This document shows positions 53,845 through 64,000 of a stretch of 64,000 nucleotides of DNA, piece by piece. The stretch covers positions 7,693,649-7,757,648 of the forward strand of contig OY747721.1 in assembly GCA_963556495.2 (NCBI GenBank), written 5' to 3'. The stretch is from Valencia hispanica (taxonomy: Eukaryota > Chordata > Actinopteri > Cyprinodontiformes > Valenciidae). Made by a program: the position numbers and the translations under genes. The number at the start of each line of letters is the position of its first letter. Position 1 is the stretch's first letter. The notes beneath the pieces are model-generated. The model made no database searches, was not told the DNA's origin, and saw only the letters and a program-made list of their open reading frames with translations.

Positions 53845-55395
53845 TTACTGATGGTTCTCTTTCATAACATTCGTTTCGATGTCTCAGTATGGGGACACGC
53901 CCCTCTGCGGATTCCTCAGAAGCACTTATCTCATTACGCCTATCCTGATTGGCTGGTGATCGTGGCACCCACGTCACACACCTCTATAAGAAGCATGCGT
54001 GCCTATGCAGAGCCCTTCAATCACCTCGTCTCGATTCAGTGGTAGCTTATCGCCCGTTAGCTAGCTAGTTTAACAGTTCACAGACCGGAGCTGGTTACCT
54101 TTTTTACTCCGTCGCCGAATGCTAGCTGGTTCCTATTGTCCTGACCTGCACAATAGGTTGGGGCACACTTGTAAAGTCTCCACACACCAGTGCGACCATC
54201 TTGTTTTCTCTGCACGCTGCCCCCGTCCCTCGGCTAAACATACCAGTTTACCGCCATGGACGCCGCTTCTCACACCAGAGAAGAGGAGGGCACAGCGGCT
54301 TGCCAGCTTGACCTGGCCAATGCGGACCAGCCTATGGAGGATGTCCTGGAATTGGACTACGAGGACGAGCTCGAGGACACCGACGGGCTCCTCATATCAG
54401 AGGATGATGAGGAAGAAGATGTCTTCCTTCCCGCCGCCCAGGCTGCACAGCCCGGTGTCTAGTCCTCTCCCCGGGATGGAGCGGCCTCCCAAATGCGCTG
54501 CTTCCAGGCTGAACATCCTGTGGCCCACCGTCGTGACTAAGACTGACAGATCCCGCTATGAGGGAAAGAAGCTGCCTCAGTCAACGAGGGCTGCAAAGCC
54601 GCTCCTTCCCGTTTTCCCAGAGCTCCTGGAGGAGGTGCAAACCTCCTGGAGCGACCGTCAGTTCAGCAGAAAAACCCCGATACCAGGGGCCTCCTCGCTG
54701 GATTTTGAAGGGATGGAGAAAGCTGGCATGCTCCGGATGCCGCCCATGGAGCCGCTGGTGGCAGCACACCTGCACCCGCCCCAGCGGGACAACCTACGCG
54801 GCCAGGTAGTTAGCAGGCCAGGATGAAGAAGAGGGCTACCTGATGGCCTCCTCTCTTCTCTGGTAATGCAGCTGGAAGTTCCCCTTCACCAGCTCCACCT
54901 GTTCGGCCTTTTCAGGGTGCTTCCCCCCTCTCCCTCGGGGCCCTCGCCGTGGGACTCCCGACAGATGCGGGCCGGATTTGCGACGTCGGTTCGGTCTCAC
55001 TGGTTCCACAAAAACGTCACAAGAACTCACATTGTGTTCAGACTCAGCACTGTTTACACAAAATAAATGTTTTGCTGTCGCATCCAGACACAAAATCGAA
55101 GGCGCAGCCAAAATCATTAAATATGGACAGTACGGCACGCCTCCTGGTGGCCATTCCAGCAACCTACAGGGTTCCCTCATGTACAGAGGCCGTCGCTGCG
55201 CTAAGTGCTCGCGCATGTGCAGTGAGAAACGTGAGCGCTTCCCCGCTGCACACACTAGAGGGCTCTGTTGCTCCGTGTGTGGCAGCTGTGAGAGCTGTGT
55301 CCCCGCTTTCCATGCATATGCAGGAATGGGCAGCGAAACCATAGTGAGACATCTCACTCATGTTACTCAGAGAACCGGGGTTACGACAGTAACCT
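53845..55395 (+). mobile_element. DIRS-type retrotransposon, internally deleted
   Basis: Inverted terminal sequences: left GATGGTTCTCTTTCATAACA...GATGTCTCAGTATGG and right, read inward, CGGTTCTCTGAGTAACATGAGTGAGATGTCTCACTATGG. DIRS elements have inverted rather than direct terminal repeats. A gag-like ORF (54119-54826) lies inside; RT, RNase H, methyltransferase and tyrosine recombinase are all absent, so only the 5' gag part and right end remain. Confidence 0.75.
54119..54826 (+). pseudogene. DIRS gag-like fragment
   Basis: From about residue 120 the frame reads 'RLNILWPTVVTKTDRSRYEG', 'LLPVFPELLEEVQTSW', 'PGASSLDFEGMEKAG' and 'MPPMEPLVAAHLHP', which are recurring phrases of DIRS gag proteins in fish. 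The N-terminal half in this frame is probably shifted: 54256-54462 in another frame begins at an ATG ('MDAASHTREEEG') and is acidic, as in DIRS gag. So a frame change lies near 54460. Truncated by deletion after residue 235. Confidence 0.7.
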
Positions 55396-55399
55396 AAAG

Positions 55400-56278
55400 T
55401 TTTAGATGTATGATTTCTTTGAACCTTGTCCTTTTTTATTCCAGCTTCAACCAGCTTAAGAGCTGAATTAGCACACATGAAAGAAAAGGATAAAGTGTCA
55501 CTTTTCCATCTCTATAATTCCAAATTATGGCAAGTTACACTAATAACAATCAAGAAGACACTCTTTCTAAAAACCATTAAACATTTGTTTACCTTGTTCC
55601 TCCTTTCTGACCGGTGCTAAACCTTTAAACCTTTTATTCCACTTTGATTTTGCTTGCACCTTCGTTTGTTGTATACTTCCGTCCTGGTAACCATACATGT
55701 GCTACAAAATAAAATACCTTAGTTTTAAGCGGAAGTTCCAAAATAAAGCACTATAAGATGTAAACTATCCCTTTTAAATTGAATTGTTCTTGTTTAACAG
55801 CCATTGCACTCCCACCAAAATTGAGTTTTTTTTTTTAATAAAATGAATTATTTTTTTGAACAAACTTCAGAACAATCAAATACATCTTAACTGCTTCACT
55901 ATACTTAAGGCATCTCTAGAAGCAAAACTAACTTGTGAACTAGTCTTACAACCACAGAAACTCTGTTAATACGTTCACCCTTTTTGTTCAGATTTCTATC
56001 TGACAAAAAAACCTTTAACTCCTCTAACAAGTCCATCCTCATCTGTCATAGTCTCTGAAATCTGGGCTGGATGTCTTCTGAGTCCATCAAACTATCACCA
56101 ACTTTGATGTTTCTCTTAGGTGCATGCCAGCAATGTCTGAGCATTAGGGTATGAAGATACTCTTTCCTCTAGCGACTCCAGAACTGTTCAACCATGTACT
56201 GCACCTGACTCCCTCTTTTCCTTCCATACAAATCTTCTCTTATGAAGTTGCCTTGAGGGGGTAGAGCAGCTGTAGCCT
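55400..56278. other. Non-coding AT-rich stretch
   Basis: No supported gene or repeat ends noted between the DIRS element and the Kolobok-like transposon. Confidence 0.45.
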
Positions 56279-56282
56279 TTAA

Positions 56283-57752
56283 AGGGGGGTGACATGTAAA
56301 ATCCACTTTTTAAAGCCTTTCATCACATTCTTATGCCATTCCCTCCTTAAAAACATGCCTAAAGTGTTTCTTAGGTTAATTAATGTATGTTTGAGTAATA
56401 TCTATAAACTCTCGTGGCCCCGTTTTGAGCACTGAACGCCAGGGTCCTCCTAGGAACGCCCTAACCTCCCAGCAACGCCCCTAAAGTTTGATTACCGTCC
56501 ACGTCTCTCCACAACCCTCCCTCCCCCGCTCCCAGAGCACTAAAGCAGAGCGTCGTCAGCAGAAATCAGGTAGCACCTGTGGGAAGTAGTAGTCTACATA
56601 CAGGTATTTATTTCTCCTAATTGCGCAATGCCTTCATGGAAAAAAATTTATTTGGAAGCCAGGACAACTGCCCTATTTCTAGTCTTCCTCAAGATCAGGC
56701 TATTTTTCAGAAATGGTTGGACTTCATTTTTGGGAACAAACCTCCTTCCAAGAAGATTTGCTTCGTTTGTGCCGGCCATTTCACAGACGACTGCTTCCTG
56801 AACAAAAGTTCATTTGACTGTGGTTTAGTGATCAAGTTGTCTTTGAAGAATGATGCAGTCCCCACTCTAAAGAATACTTCTTCAGAGCCACCACCGGTAA
56901 GTTGAACTGCTCTGATTCAGCTTGATAGCATAATCTATCTTTGGCTAATTCAGAGCTAGATCTGTTTACTGTAGGTCGTGTTTATTGTTCTTAGAATGAT
57001 TACATCCCAATCTCAGAAGTGTGCATGAACTTTCATAATAGAACCACGTCTGTGTATGTTCAGGAATATACTTTTTAGTAAAGTAAAATGTATCAGGAAC
57101 ACTCGGATAACCGCATGAGTTGTTCTGTGGCAGCTGCAGAGAGGCTACCGACACTTCCAAGATAATTAGCGGCGAAATCCCCGACATATAACAAGATTAA
57201 CGTCTGAACACAAGAAGAGGGTTAGAATGAAACTTCAGATATATTTTGACAGCGACATATAAGTAATTTTAATGCTACTTTTGATATGTGAAAGATGTTA
57301 GTTTGATTCGCCGGCATGCCTGCCAAGAACTGCATCCCCTGCCGCATGAACGCGCTCCGGTTCATCCAGTATTTCACTTTCAGGGTCAGAGACGGGATCA
57401 AATGCATATGCTTGTACCATGTCCTGCGTGGCCATAGTAAACAGAAAGATATGCCTGTCTTCCAAAAGTCCGGCGCACCGATGCTACAGTACTGTAATGC
57501 TTCGTCTCCATGCGACTGGAGAATGTTGTGATGACGTTGACGGCAGCGTGTTGAAGGGGGCTTGTCTGAGACTCTTAAAGAGACATGCAGCTAATTTCAA
57601 GGCATTCAGTGCGGACATGCTGTGAGTGCAAAATGTCAAATAGGTAGTATAAATCATTTATTGAACTTACAGATCTATTTTAGGTAAAACTATTGATGTA
57701 CTGGACCTCAGAATTGCTGTTTCTACATAAGAAGAATGTGCCACCCCCCCTT
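56283..57752 (+). mobile_element. Kolobok-like DNA transposon with TTAA target sites
   Basis: Flanked by TTAA on both sides (56279-56282 and 57753-57756). Ends are inverted: left AGGGGGGTGACATGTAAAAT, right (read inward) AGGGGGGGTGGCACATTC. A THAP-domain exon is inside. TTAA duplications, terminal purine runs and a THAP DNA-binding domain together fit the Kolobok superfamily; piggyBac also uses TTAA but has no THAP domain. At 1.47 kb it is too short for a full transposase, so it is internally deleted. Confidence 0.65.
56621..56896 (+). pseudogene. THAP domain exon (transposon)
   Basis: The frame carries 'LPQDQAIFQKWLDFIFG' and 'KKICFVCAGHFTDDCFLNKS', then 'GLVIKLSLKNDAVPTL', the central and C-terminal parts of a C2CH THAP zinc finger, including W and the C-x2-H half. 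The first Cys pair is disrupted and the start codon context suggests an early frameshift (an ATG at 56627 in another frame fits a MPS-type start). A good splice donor, CCACCG|GTAAGT, follows at about 56896. A DNA-binding exon whose catalytic exons are missing. Confidence 0.65.
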
Positions 57753-57799
57753 TAACAAGTGGACAGAACCAAAGCGCATGGATATAATTGTCCGGTATA

Positions 57800-58830
57800 T
57801 TAATCTGAAACTTTTGAGTAAGAGTTTATCAACCTGATTACATGAGAGAGAGAGGATTGTGAATGTTGGAGAAAAAGTAATACATCATCTACATAAAGAC
57901 TAATCTAATTTTATGTTTTATGTTATTGCATTTTATGCCTTTAATATTGTTAGTTTGCCTGATTGCTGCTGCTAGTGGTTCAATAAAAATAGCAAACAGG
58001 GAGGGAGAGAGTGGACAACCCTGCCTAGTGCATCTCTGAAGGTAAAACCTAGATGATGTTTGGTTATTGATACATGCTATTGGTGAACTGTGTAATACTT
58101 TCAACCAGTTTATAAAAGACTTTCCAAAGCCAAATTTGTGTAAGATTGCAAATAAGAATGTCCAGTTAACTATCAAATGCTGTTTCTGCATCTAAAAAGA
58201 ATATATTAGTTTCATTGTTTTTACAGTAAGAAAAATCTATTAAATCTATTAATCTACATGAATTTGTGGATGAATGTCTCCCTTTTATAAAACCAGTTTG
58301 ATCAGGATGTATTATAACAGGGGTTACTTTCTCTATCCTTTTTGCGAGAGCTTTGCAGATTATTTTAAGATAAACATTAATGAGGGATATGGGACGATAG
58401 CTGGTAGGAAACACAGGGTCTTTACCTGATTTAAGTAGAAGACTAATGTAGGCAGAATTCATATTTGATGGAAGTCTGCTATTTTCCTTGGTTTCCTGCA
58501 GCATTCTGTGGAATGTTGGTGCCAGAATATTCCCGAATTCTTCATAGAACTCTGCTGGAAATCCATCTGGGCCTGGAGCCTTTTTATTGGGCATGCTTTG
58601 GAGGGCCTCCTGGAGTTCAGCCGCTGTTAGTGGTGAATCCAGGGCCATCACTTGACTATCCAATAATTTAGGTAGTGTTATTTTATCCAAAAATTGTTCA
58701 ATTTCATGATCTGATGGGTTTATCTCCGGTGAGTATAAAGGCTTGTAAAATTCCTTAAAGGTGTTTATTCTTTCAGGATCATATACTGTATTCCCGGTCT
58801 GATCTTTAATCGCAGTTAACTAACTAACCA
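57800..58830 (-). mobile_element. L1/Tx1-like LINE fragment
   Basis: Minus-strand frames 58690-58166 and 58191-57889 give RT motifs in order: 'MPNKKAPGPDGFPAEFYEEF', 'SYRPISLINVYLKIICKALA', 'IIHPDQTGFIKGRHSS', 'IFFLDAETAFDS' (first Asp) and 'TRQGCPLSPSLFAIFIEPLA'. The YADD box region at about 57890 is frame-shifted. The motifs are those of L1-type, not L2-type. 5' and 3' parts are absent. Confidence 0.85.
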
Positions 58831-58844
58831 GTGGAAAGTAAATG

Positions 58845-59850
58845 GTACATTGTGATTGATTTGTGTTCAGCTTTTTTCAGTGTTCTGGTCCATCCTGATT
58901 CTCAATATTGGTTTGCTTTCACGTACCAGGGACAACAGTTTACCCATCAAAGACTGCCGCAGGGCTTTGTTCATTCTCCAATTCTTTTTCGTGTTAGCTG
59001 CTGATTTGCAACATTTGAATATTCAATCAACCACACTAATGTGTGATGACATTCTGATCTGCTCAGAGAGCAAGGAGCAGTGTGAAAAGGACTCAATTGA
59101 AGTCCTAAAGCCATTAGCAGCTGCAACAAAAGGTCAGTAAAACCAAATTACAGTTTAACATACTTTCAAATAATTGGGCAGACAGCTATGTGGGGGTAAG
59201 AAGCAAATTGCACCCTCGCAAGTGGAGGCTAAAGCCTAGTCAGTGCCCCAAAACCTCAAACTGTGGGTCAAATGCGGTCCTTCCTGGGGATGACTGGATA
59301 TAGTAGACCTTGGATTTGTGATGTTGCCATTAAAACAGCTCCTTTATGGAACATGAATCGATCCGCACAGCTGGAGTGGACAAATGAGGGGGAAGAAGCA
59401 TTTAAATAAAAAATAAAAAAAAGAGATATGCAGACAGCCCCTGCCTTGGGAAATCATGACTATAGCAAGCCTTTCCATCTTTATGTTGCTGAGAAATAAA
59501 GGATATGAATGTGCAGTGTTGAAGCAAGACTCATACAGGAAGGCAGCATTTGGGTTATCATATCACTAAACTGGACACCATAGAAGAGGGACTGCCACCT
59601 TGCTATCAAGGTCTGGCAGCTGCTGCATTTGCATATAAAAAAAAAAAAAAGCCAGTGTTTTGACCATGGGTCACTTAGTAAATTTGTATACTTCACACCA
59701 ACTTCATGCAATGCTAACCAGTCCCAGATTTGTTGTAACTCAGGCCAGGCTGACAGGGTATGAGGTCATTTTGTCAGGAAGTGAATTGACCATACACAGA
59801 TGTACCACTGTAGATCCAGCTACAAAAATTATGGGTGACATGTTTGCAGG
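58845..59850 (+). pseudogene. Decayed endogenous retroviral pol (RT and RNase H)
   Basis: Plus-strand remnants in several frames: an RT part near 58930-59140 with a DDILICSESKEQCEKDS segment that includes the catalytic Asp pair, a connection region near 59265-59390 ('[14 protein letters not shown]'), and an RNase H part near 59450-59840 ('TSHQLHAMLTSPRFV', 'GYEVILSGSELTIHRC'). Many stops and frame changes separate them, so it cannot make protein. The pattern is that of a gamma/epsilon-type retrovirus-like element in fish. Gag, env and LTRs are not recognised. Confidence 0.75.
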
Positions 59851-59949
59851 GTTTTATGACTCAAAAGGCAGGAGCAAAATCAGAACGCAGTTTGGATATG
59901 ATAATATATATTTAACAAATAGTAAATGTCAAAGTCTGAGGAACACCAG

Positions 59950-60575
59950 GTAATGGGTCCACGATGGCAGGCGGAGGAACTGCAGAAGAGAGTGGAGATT
60001 AGAGGATGTAGACCGGTATTTGAGTGAGGCAGGATGTAAATGGTTACTCACAGTATGACTGAGGCGTCTGGTCTTTAGGGAAGGCAAGTAGGATCCAGTA
60101 GCGGAGGTGGGTGGAGGCTGATGTTGTGCAAGGCTGTGTGTGTTGCAGGTGAAGCGGGCAGGCGGACGGAGATAACGAGGCAGAAGCTGACCAGGAGGGA
60201 ATCTAGAGTGAAGGCAAGTTGTTTCCAGGAAGTATCGCAGATGGAACGGAGATCAGAGAAGGAAACCAACTTCAGAGGACAAAGGAGTCTGGATCAGGAT
60301 CTGTGAGGAAATCAGGGAGAATAAGTGCACAGAGGTCTTGGAAGGTAAACTTCTCTAGAGCAAAGTTGGCCGTCTTTACCACGCTAGAAGCAAGAACAAT
60401 CTGGCGTCAGCTTGCAGCCTTCCTTTCTCTTTTAAAGCTGAAGAGATGAGCCTGAACGAGCTGCACCTGTCGCCAATCAGCCAAGCCCCTGGAGAGAAGG
60501 TAGGAGAGCACACACACACACACACACACACACACAGCAGAAACACCAACAGAACACAGGATCCTAACAATGGGT
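59950..60575 (-). repeat. Possible LTR with (CA)n repeat
   Basis: On the minus strand it begins TGTTAGGATCCTGTGTTCTG at about 60572, a start like many fish LTRs; then a (CA)n repeat on the plus strand at 60510-60535. The other end was not found. Low confidence; no internal region is attached. Confidence 0.3.
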
Positions 60576-60813
60576 GAAAGTAAATAAAAATATGATGTTA
60601 AGATTAATTTGGAATTAATTTGCCGACAACCCAAAAAAGATGAGGTTAAAGATAATAGTAATAATAAGAAATAAGTAATAATATATTCAGAAGTAGTGAT
60701 TTAAGATTAAAACGGTCACCATCCACTCTCCAAACAGGCATGTAAGTTTGCATATATGTTAATCAATGTTGTGATATTAAGTTGACAGGTAACTTGACAG
60801 GTACCTGTCAAGT

Positions 60814-61189
60814 TTGGCATCCCTAAGATTTCCACCTGAGGATGCAGCTATTCTGAATGAATATTTGCCCACCACATGGGATCAGTATGATTGTGATTGG
60901 TCCCTGGAGGAGGCTGTGGGTGCCCTACCTAGGAGCAACTATATTACCCTGACGAGAAGGATCCATAATGATGAGCTTGTTGGAAGGATCAGGTATTTCG
61001 GGAAAAAACGGACGTCGACGTGTTCAAAAACGTCAGAAACGGCATATAAGGATCCAACTGCAAAGGCTTGGTCAGCGGTTGCGGGCCTCGATGCAACAGC
61101 TTCAGCGTAATCAACCTCATTCAAAGGGAGAGAGAGTGTTTGAAACATCTATGCACAATGGTGACCATACCTATGTCCTCCATGAATGA
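60814..61189 (+). pseudogene. Unidentified coding remnant with a frame change
   Basis: Frame 60814-61110 starts 'ASLRFPPEDAAILNEYLPTT' and runs through 'SLEEAVGALPRSNYITL'; near 60990 the likely reading passes to frame 60968-61189, which is basic and glutamine-rich ('RRRVQKRQKRHIRIQLQRL') and ends at TGA with 'HNGDHTYVLHE'. I do not recognise the family. It may be a transposon accessory protein or the remnant of a host exon. Confidence 0.25.
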
Positions 61190-61499
61190 TTGATGCCCAG
61201 CGTTCCACCCCTCAACTACACTAAACAGGAACATTAGCAAAATGGACTTTGATCTATGTATACTCATGTATTTACACTGTATGGCATGTTGATTACTCTT
61301 GTATTGATCCTAAAGCAGTATTGAAGATAATGATGATACAATTCAGAAGGGACTGAGGGATGAGCAAACAAGGTTAAAATACTCTTATGTGACTGAAGAA
61401 AATACAATGTAACTAATGTTTTAAGGTGAGTATTGAAGTTAAACAAAAATACCAAAATTACCTGTGAGTGTATAACAACTGATTGTGATAATAGGATGA

Positions 61500-63655
61500 T
61501 TGGAATTTGCCTATGCTAAGAAGATATGTCATAAAATGTCTGTAACTGATTTATGTAATACTAATGAAGTTATATCGGCAGTGAAGACAGCAGTTATTAA
61601 ACCACTACTAAAGAAGAAGAATTTGGACAACACGTTAATGCAGAACTACAGGCCGATCTCAAATCTTCCATTCATCATTGAGATAATTGAAAAAGATGTT
61701 TCATCAATTAAATAGCATCTAATGTAAATAAAAACTTTTAATAAGCATTGAATGAATAAACAGGCCATAAGGTAAGGTGAAGGGAGCGGGTCACTGCACA
61801 GAAGTGTTAAAAACAGGATGTGAGTCTTGGGTCAGAAGGGAGCGGCTCACGATTCTCTGAAAAAACAGGAAACATCTGGCGTTTGATTGTGCAAATGGTA
61901 CGGTGAGAGCGTGAGACCAAAGAAGAAAGGCTACCTGCTTGGCAACAGACAATAAAAATATATTAAAAGGGCTTAACCTATCATAAAAGGACTACAGTCA
62001 CACTTTGGATATATATGAATATGTATTACTGAGCTCAGCCTATCACGGATGACATTGTATCAAATGATTGGGTCCTGTAAGAGAGGCTGTCTCTCAGAAT
62101 GTGTTGTAATAACTTTGTAAGGAAATAAAAGGCATGTATGAGGACGAGTTCTTTGGAGATGGTTTGGTAAGATTTCTCCCCATGCATGTCAAACATATAT
62201 ATTGTGTGAATGTGTAATTCTTTTTTATACTCTGCCACAGGATAAACGAACTGAGAGAGAGGAGTTAGCAGACAGCAGGCTGATCAGGGACCGGTAGCAT
62301 AGCAGCGCAAGGCGCAGACTGTCACTTAAAAATCTCCTCTTGACACCTCTTAACAATGACAAACCGTTTTAATGTTTTTCAGTCTGGTTTCCGTGCTCAC
62401 CACAGCACAGAGATTGCTCTTGTCAAAGTATTCAGTGACATCCGCATAAATACAGACTGTGGTAGAAGCACAGTGCTGGTTCTGTTAGACCTCGGTGCAG
62501 CATTTGACACTGTTGATCATGAAATACTATTAGAAAGACTGGAGAGCTGGGTTGGACTCTCTGGTACAATACTTGGCTGGTTTGAGTCCTACCTAAAGAA
62601 CAGAGACTTCTTTGTTTAATTTGGAGACTTTTGATCAGAATGAACAGAAATCACATGTGGGGTGCCCTAGGGCTCCATCTTAGGGCCTCTCCTATTTAAT
62701 ATCTACATGCTCCCACTAGACCAGATTAAATCAACCAATAACATTAGCTACCAAAACTACGCAGATGATACTCAGCTTTACATTGCAATGGCACCAGGTG
62801 ACTTTGAACCCATTCAAACCCTAAATCAATGCATCAACCAAATAAATGGTTAGATGTGCCATAACTTTCTCCAGCTAAACATAAACAAAACTGAAGTAAT
62901 TATTTTTGGACCTAAAGAGGAACGATCAAGAATCAGCACACAGCTTCAATTAATGCAGCTAGAAACTACTGATCAGGCCCGAAATCTAGGTGTAGTAATG
63001 TACTTAGACCTGAACCTCCAAGGTCACATAAAGGCAATCAAAAGGTCAGCCTTCTATCACCTGAAGAACATTTCAAGAATTAAAGGACTGATGTCGGATT
63101 AATAACTGCAACAGCGTCCTCACAAGTCTGCCTAAAAAGTCAATTAGACAGCTAGTCCTTACACTGGCTCCCTGTAGGTCAGATAATAGATTTCAAAATG
63201 CTCCTACTACTTTATAAATCATTAAATGGCCTATCACCAAAATATGTAGAAGACCTGTTGTCACCGTACCAACCACCAAGACCACTCAGGTCCTCCAACT
63301 CTAGCCTACTAAATATCCCTAGACTCAGAACCAAACTTGGAGAAGCAGCTTTCAGTTTCTATGCTCCCCTTATCTGGAACAGACTTCCTGATGAGTGCAG
63401 AGCTGCTGAACCTCTGAACTGCTTTAAATCAAGACTAAAAACTCATTTGTTTAGAATTGCCTTTGAGTAAATGATTGTGATATGTATCAAATGTGTTCAT
63501 GCTTTTTTTTCTTTATTGATGTTTCTCTTGCTTTATTGACTTTTAATTTGCAATGTTATATTCTATGTTTTTTTTGTTTTTTAATCAGCAAATCATGTAA
63601 AGCACCTTGAATTACCCTGTTGTTGAAAGTGTGCTATACAAATAAATTTGCCTTG
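61500..63655 (+). mobile_element. L2-like LINE, split by an LTR-like repeat
   Basis: Left part 61500-61715 has 'VIKPLLKKKNLDNTLMQNYR' and 'PISNLPFIIEIIEKDV'. It is cut at about 61718 by the inverted repeat copy, and resumes at 62350 with 'FNVFQSGFRAHHSTEIALVK', 'VLLDLGAAFDTVDHEILLER' (first Asp), an xxDD segment near 62758 ('[10 protein letters not shown]'-like, frame disturbed), '[16 protein letters not shown]', the C-terminal 'SSLLNIPRLRTKLGEAAFSF' block (63198-63470), and the 3' tail CAAATAAATTTGCCTTGCCT ending near 63655. Deletion or frameshifts near 62620 and 63105 break ORF2. Confidence 0.88.
61720..62337 (-). repeat. LTR-like repeat, copy 2, inside L2
   Basis: Inverted copy of 19490-20170, with the same TATA-like motif (GAGTATAAAAAAGAATTACAC on the minus strand, 62215-62235) and a similar end (GGCCTGTTTATTCATTCAATGC). 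It lies between two pieces of an L2 that belong together, which proves it inserted into the L2. No internal ORF. Confidence 0.7.
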
Positions 63656-63656
63656 C

Positions 63657-64000
63657 CTACTACCTGGGAGGGAGTTGCAGTTTTGTGCAGGCCTGTCAAA
63701 ACACACTGCTGTGTCATTCTCTGATGTGCGTACATTTGAGGAAATTTTAAATAAGAAAATCATTCTTTTACACAGATCTGAAGGAGATAGAGTGCTCCAT
63801 AAATTTGAAACAGATTTTTCTGATCGAAGCAGGACAGTCTTCCTCCTACTCCTCCAGCAGCATTATTATGGTATAAAAAAATCTGAAGGGGTTCATAAGG
63901 GCTCGTGACATTTGTCACTACTGCTTTTCAGCCATTAATCACAAACATTCCCATTGTTGTGAAGGACCCTGTGCTGTTTGTAAAAAAAAGTTACTTTCCC
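63657..64000 (+). pseudogene. Possible Polinton/Maverick-type family B DNA polymerase fragment
   Basis: Immediately after the L2 tail, a frame gives 'AVSFSDVRTFEEILNKKIILLHR', 'VLHKFETDFSDRSRTVFLLL' and 'QQHYYGI', and then, after a frame change at the A7 run near 63878, a cysteine/histidine-rich segment of the form C-x2-C...H-x-H-C-C...C-x2-C up to the window edge. A histidine-tyrosine-containing 'HYYGI' region followed by such a zinc-binding knot precedes the exonuclease domain of protein-primed family B polymerases of Polinton-type elements. The catalytic part would be beyond 64000. Family from memory; the frame change means it is broken here. Confidence 0.4.

Overview
The window is teleost fish nuclear DNA. 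The grounds are intron-split vertebrate gene structure, short microsatellites, and a dense mix of fish-type transposons (Rex1- and Rex3-like LINEs, L2-like LINEs, DIRS, Ty3/Gypsy, hAT, Kolobok-like, a tRNA-derived SINE). One host gene is clearly recognisable; nearly everything else is mobile DNA, much of it nested. All calls come from reading the sequence, and no database search was possible.

Layout. 1-5.7 kb holds AT-rich DNA, a minus-strand L2-like LINE, a LINE ORF1 fragment and a hAT-like MITE. 5.76-7.32 kb is a 1.56 kb near-palindromic foldback element. 7.3-10.8 kb is a minus-strand L2 split by a plus-strand Rex1-like LINE with an almost intact reverse transcriptase. 10.85-13.55 kb is a hAT-type element with an 8-bp target duplication that carries another TIR element inside it. 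13.6-15.6 kb holds three LINE coding blocks (SGNH esterase ORF1, endonuclease, linker), each on the minus strand but in reversed order. 17.4-19.1 kb has Rex3 and Gypsy fragments. 20.8-30.2 kb is a nearly full-length minus-strand Ty3/Gypsy retrotransposon (gag, protease, RT-RNase H, integrase, LTRs, poly-G polypurine tract) with several breaks.

31.36-47.95 kb is a plus-strand, about 24-exon gene of the alpha-tectorin (TECTA) family: signal peptide, NIDO domain, four VWD-C8 units joined by TIL modules, an EGF-like linker, a ZP domain, a furin-like site and a GPI-anchor tail, about 2,066 codons. Splice phases agree at every junction except one ZP exon, which carries a frameshift and premature stop. 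The terminal (GPI-tail) exon and 3' UTR are duplicated at 50.0-50.7 kb with length, phase and acceptor preserved. Introns hold a second hAT copy, a LINE 3' end, a TIR element and a Tc1/IS630-like piece.

48.6-64 kb is again mobile DNA: an LTR with a possible primer-binding site, L2/Rex1 3' ends, a SINE with A and B boxes, a deleted DIRS element, a TTAA-flanked Kolobok-like transposon with a THAP-domain exon, an L1-like LINE, a decayed endogenous retroviral pol, an L2 split by an LTR-like repeat, and at the right edge a fragment resembling Polinton/Maverick-type family B DNA polymerase.
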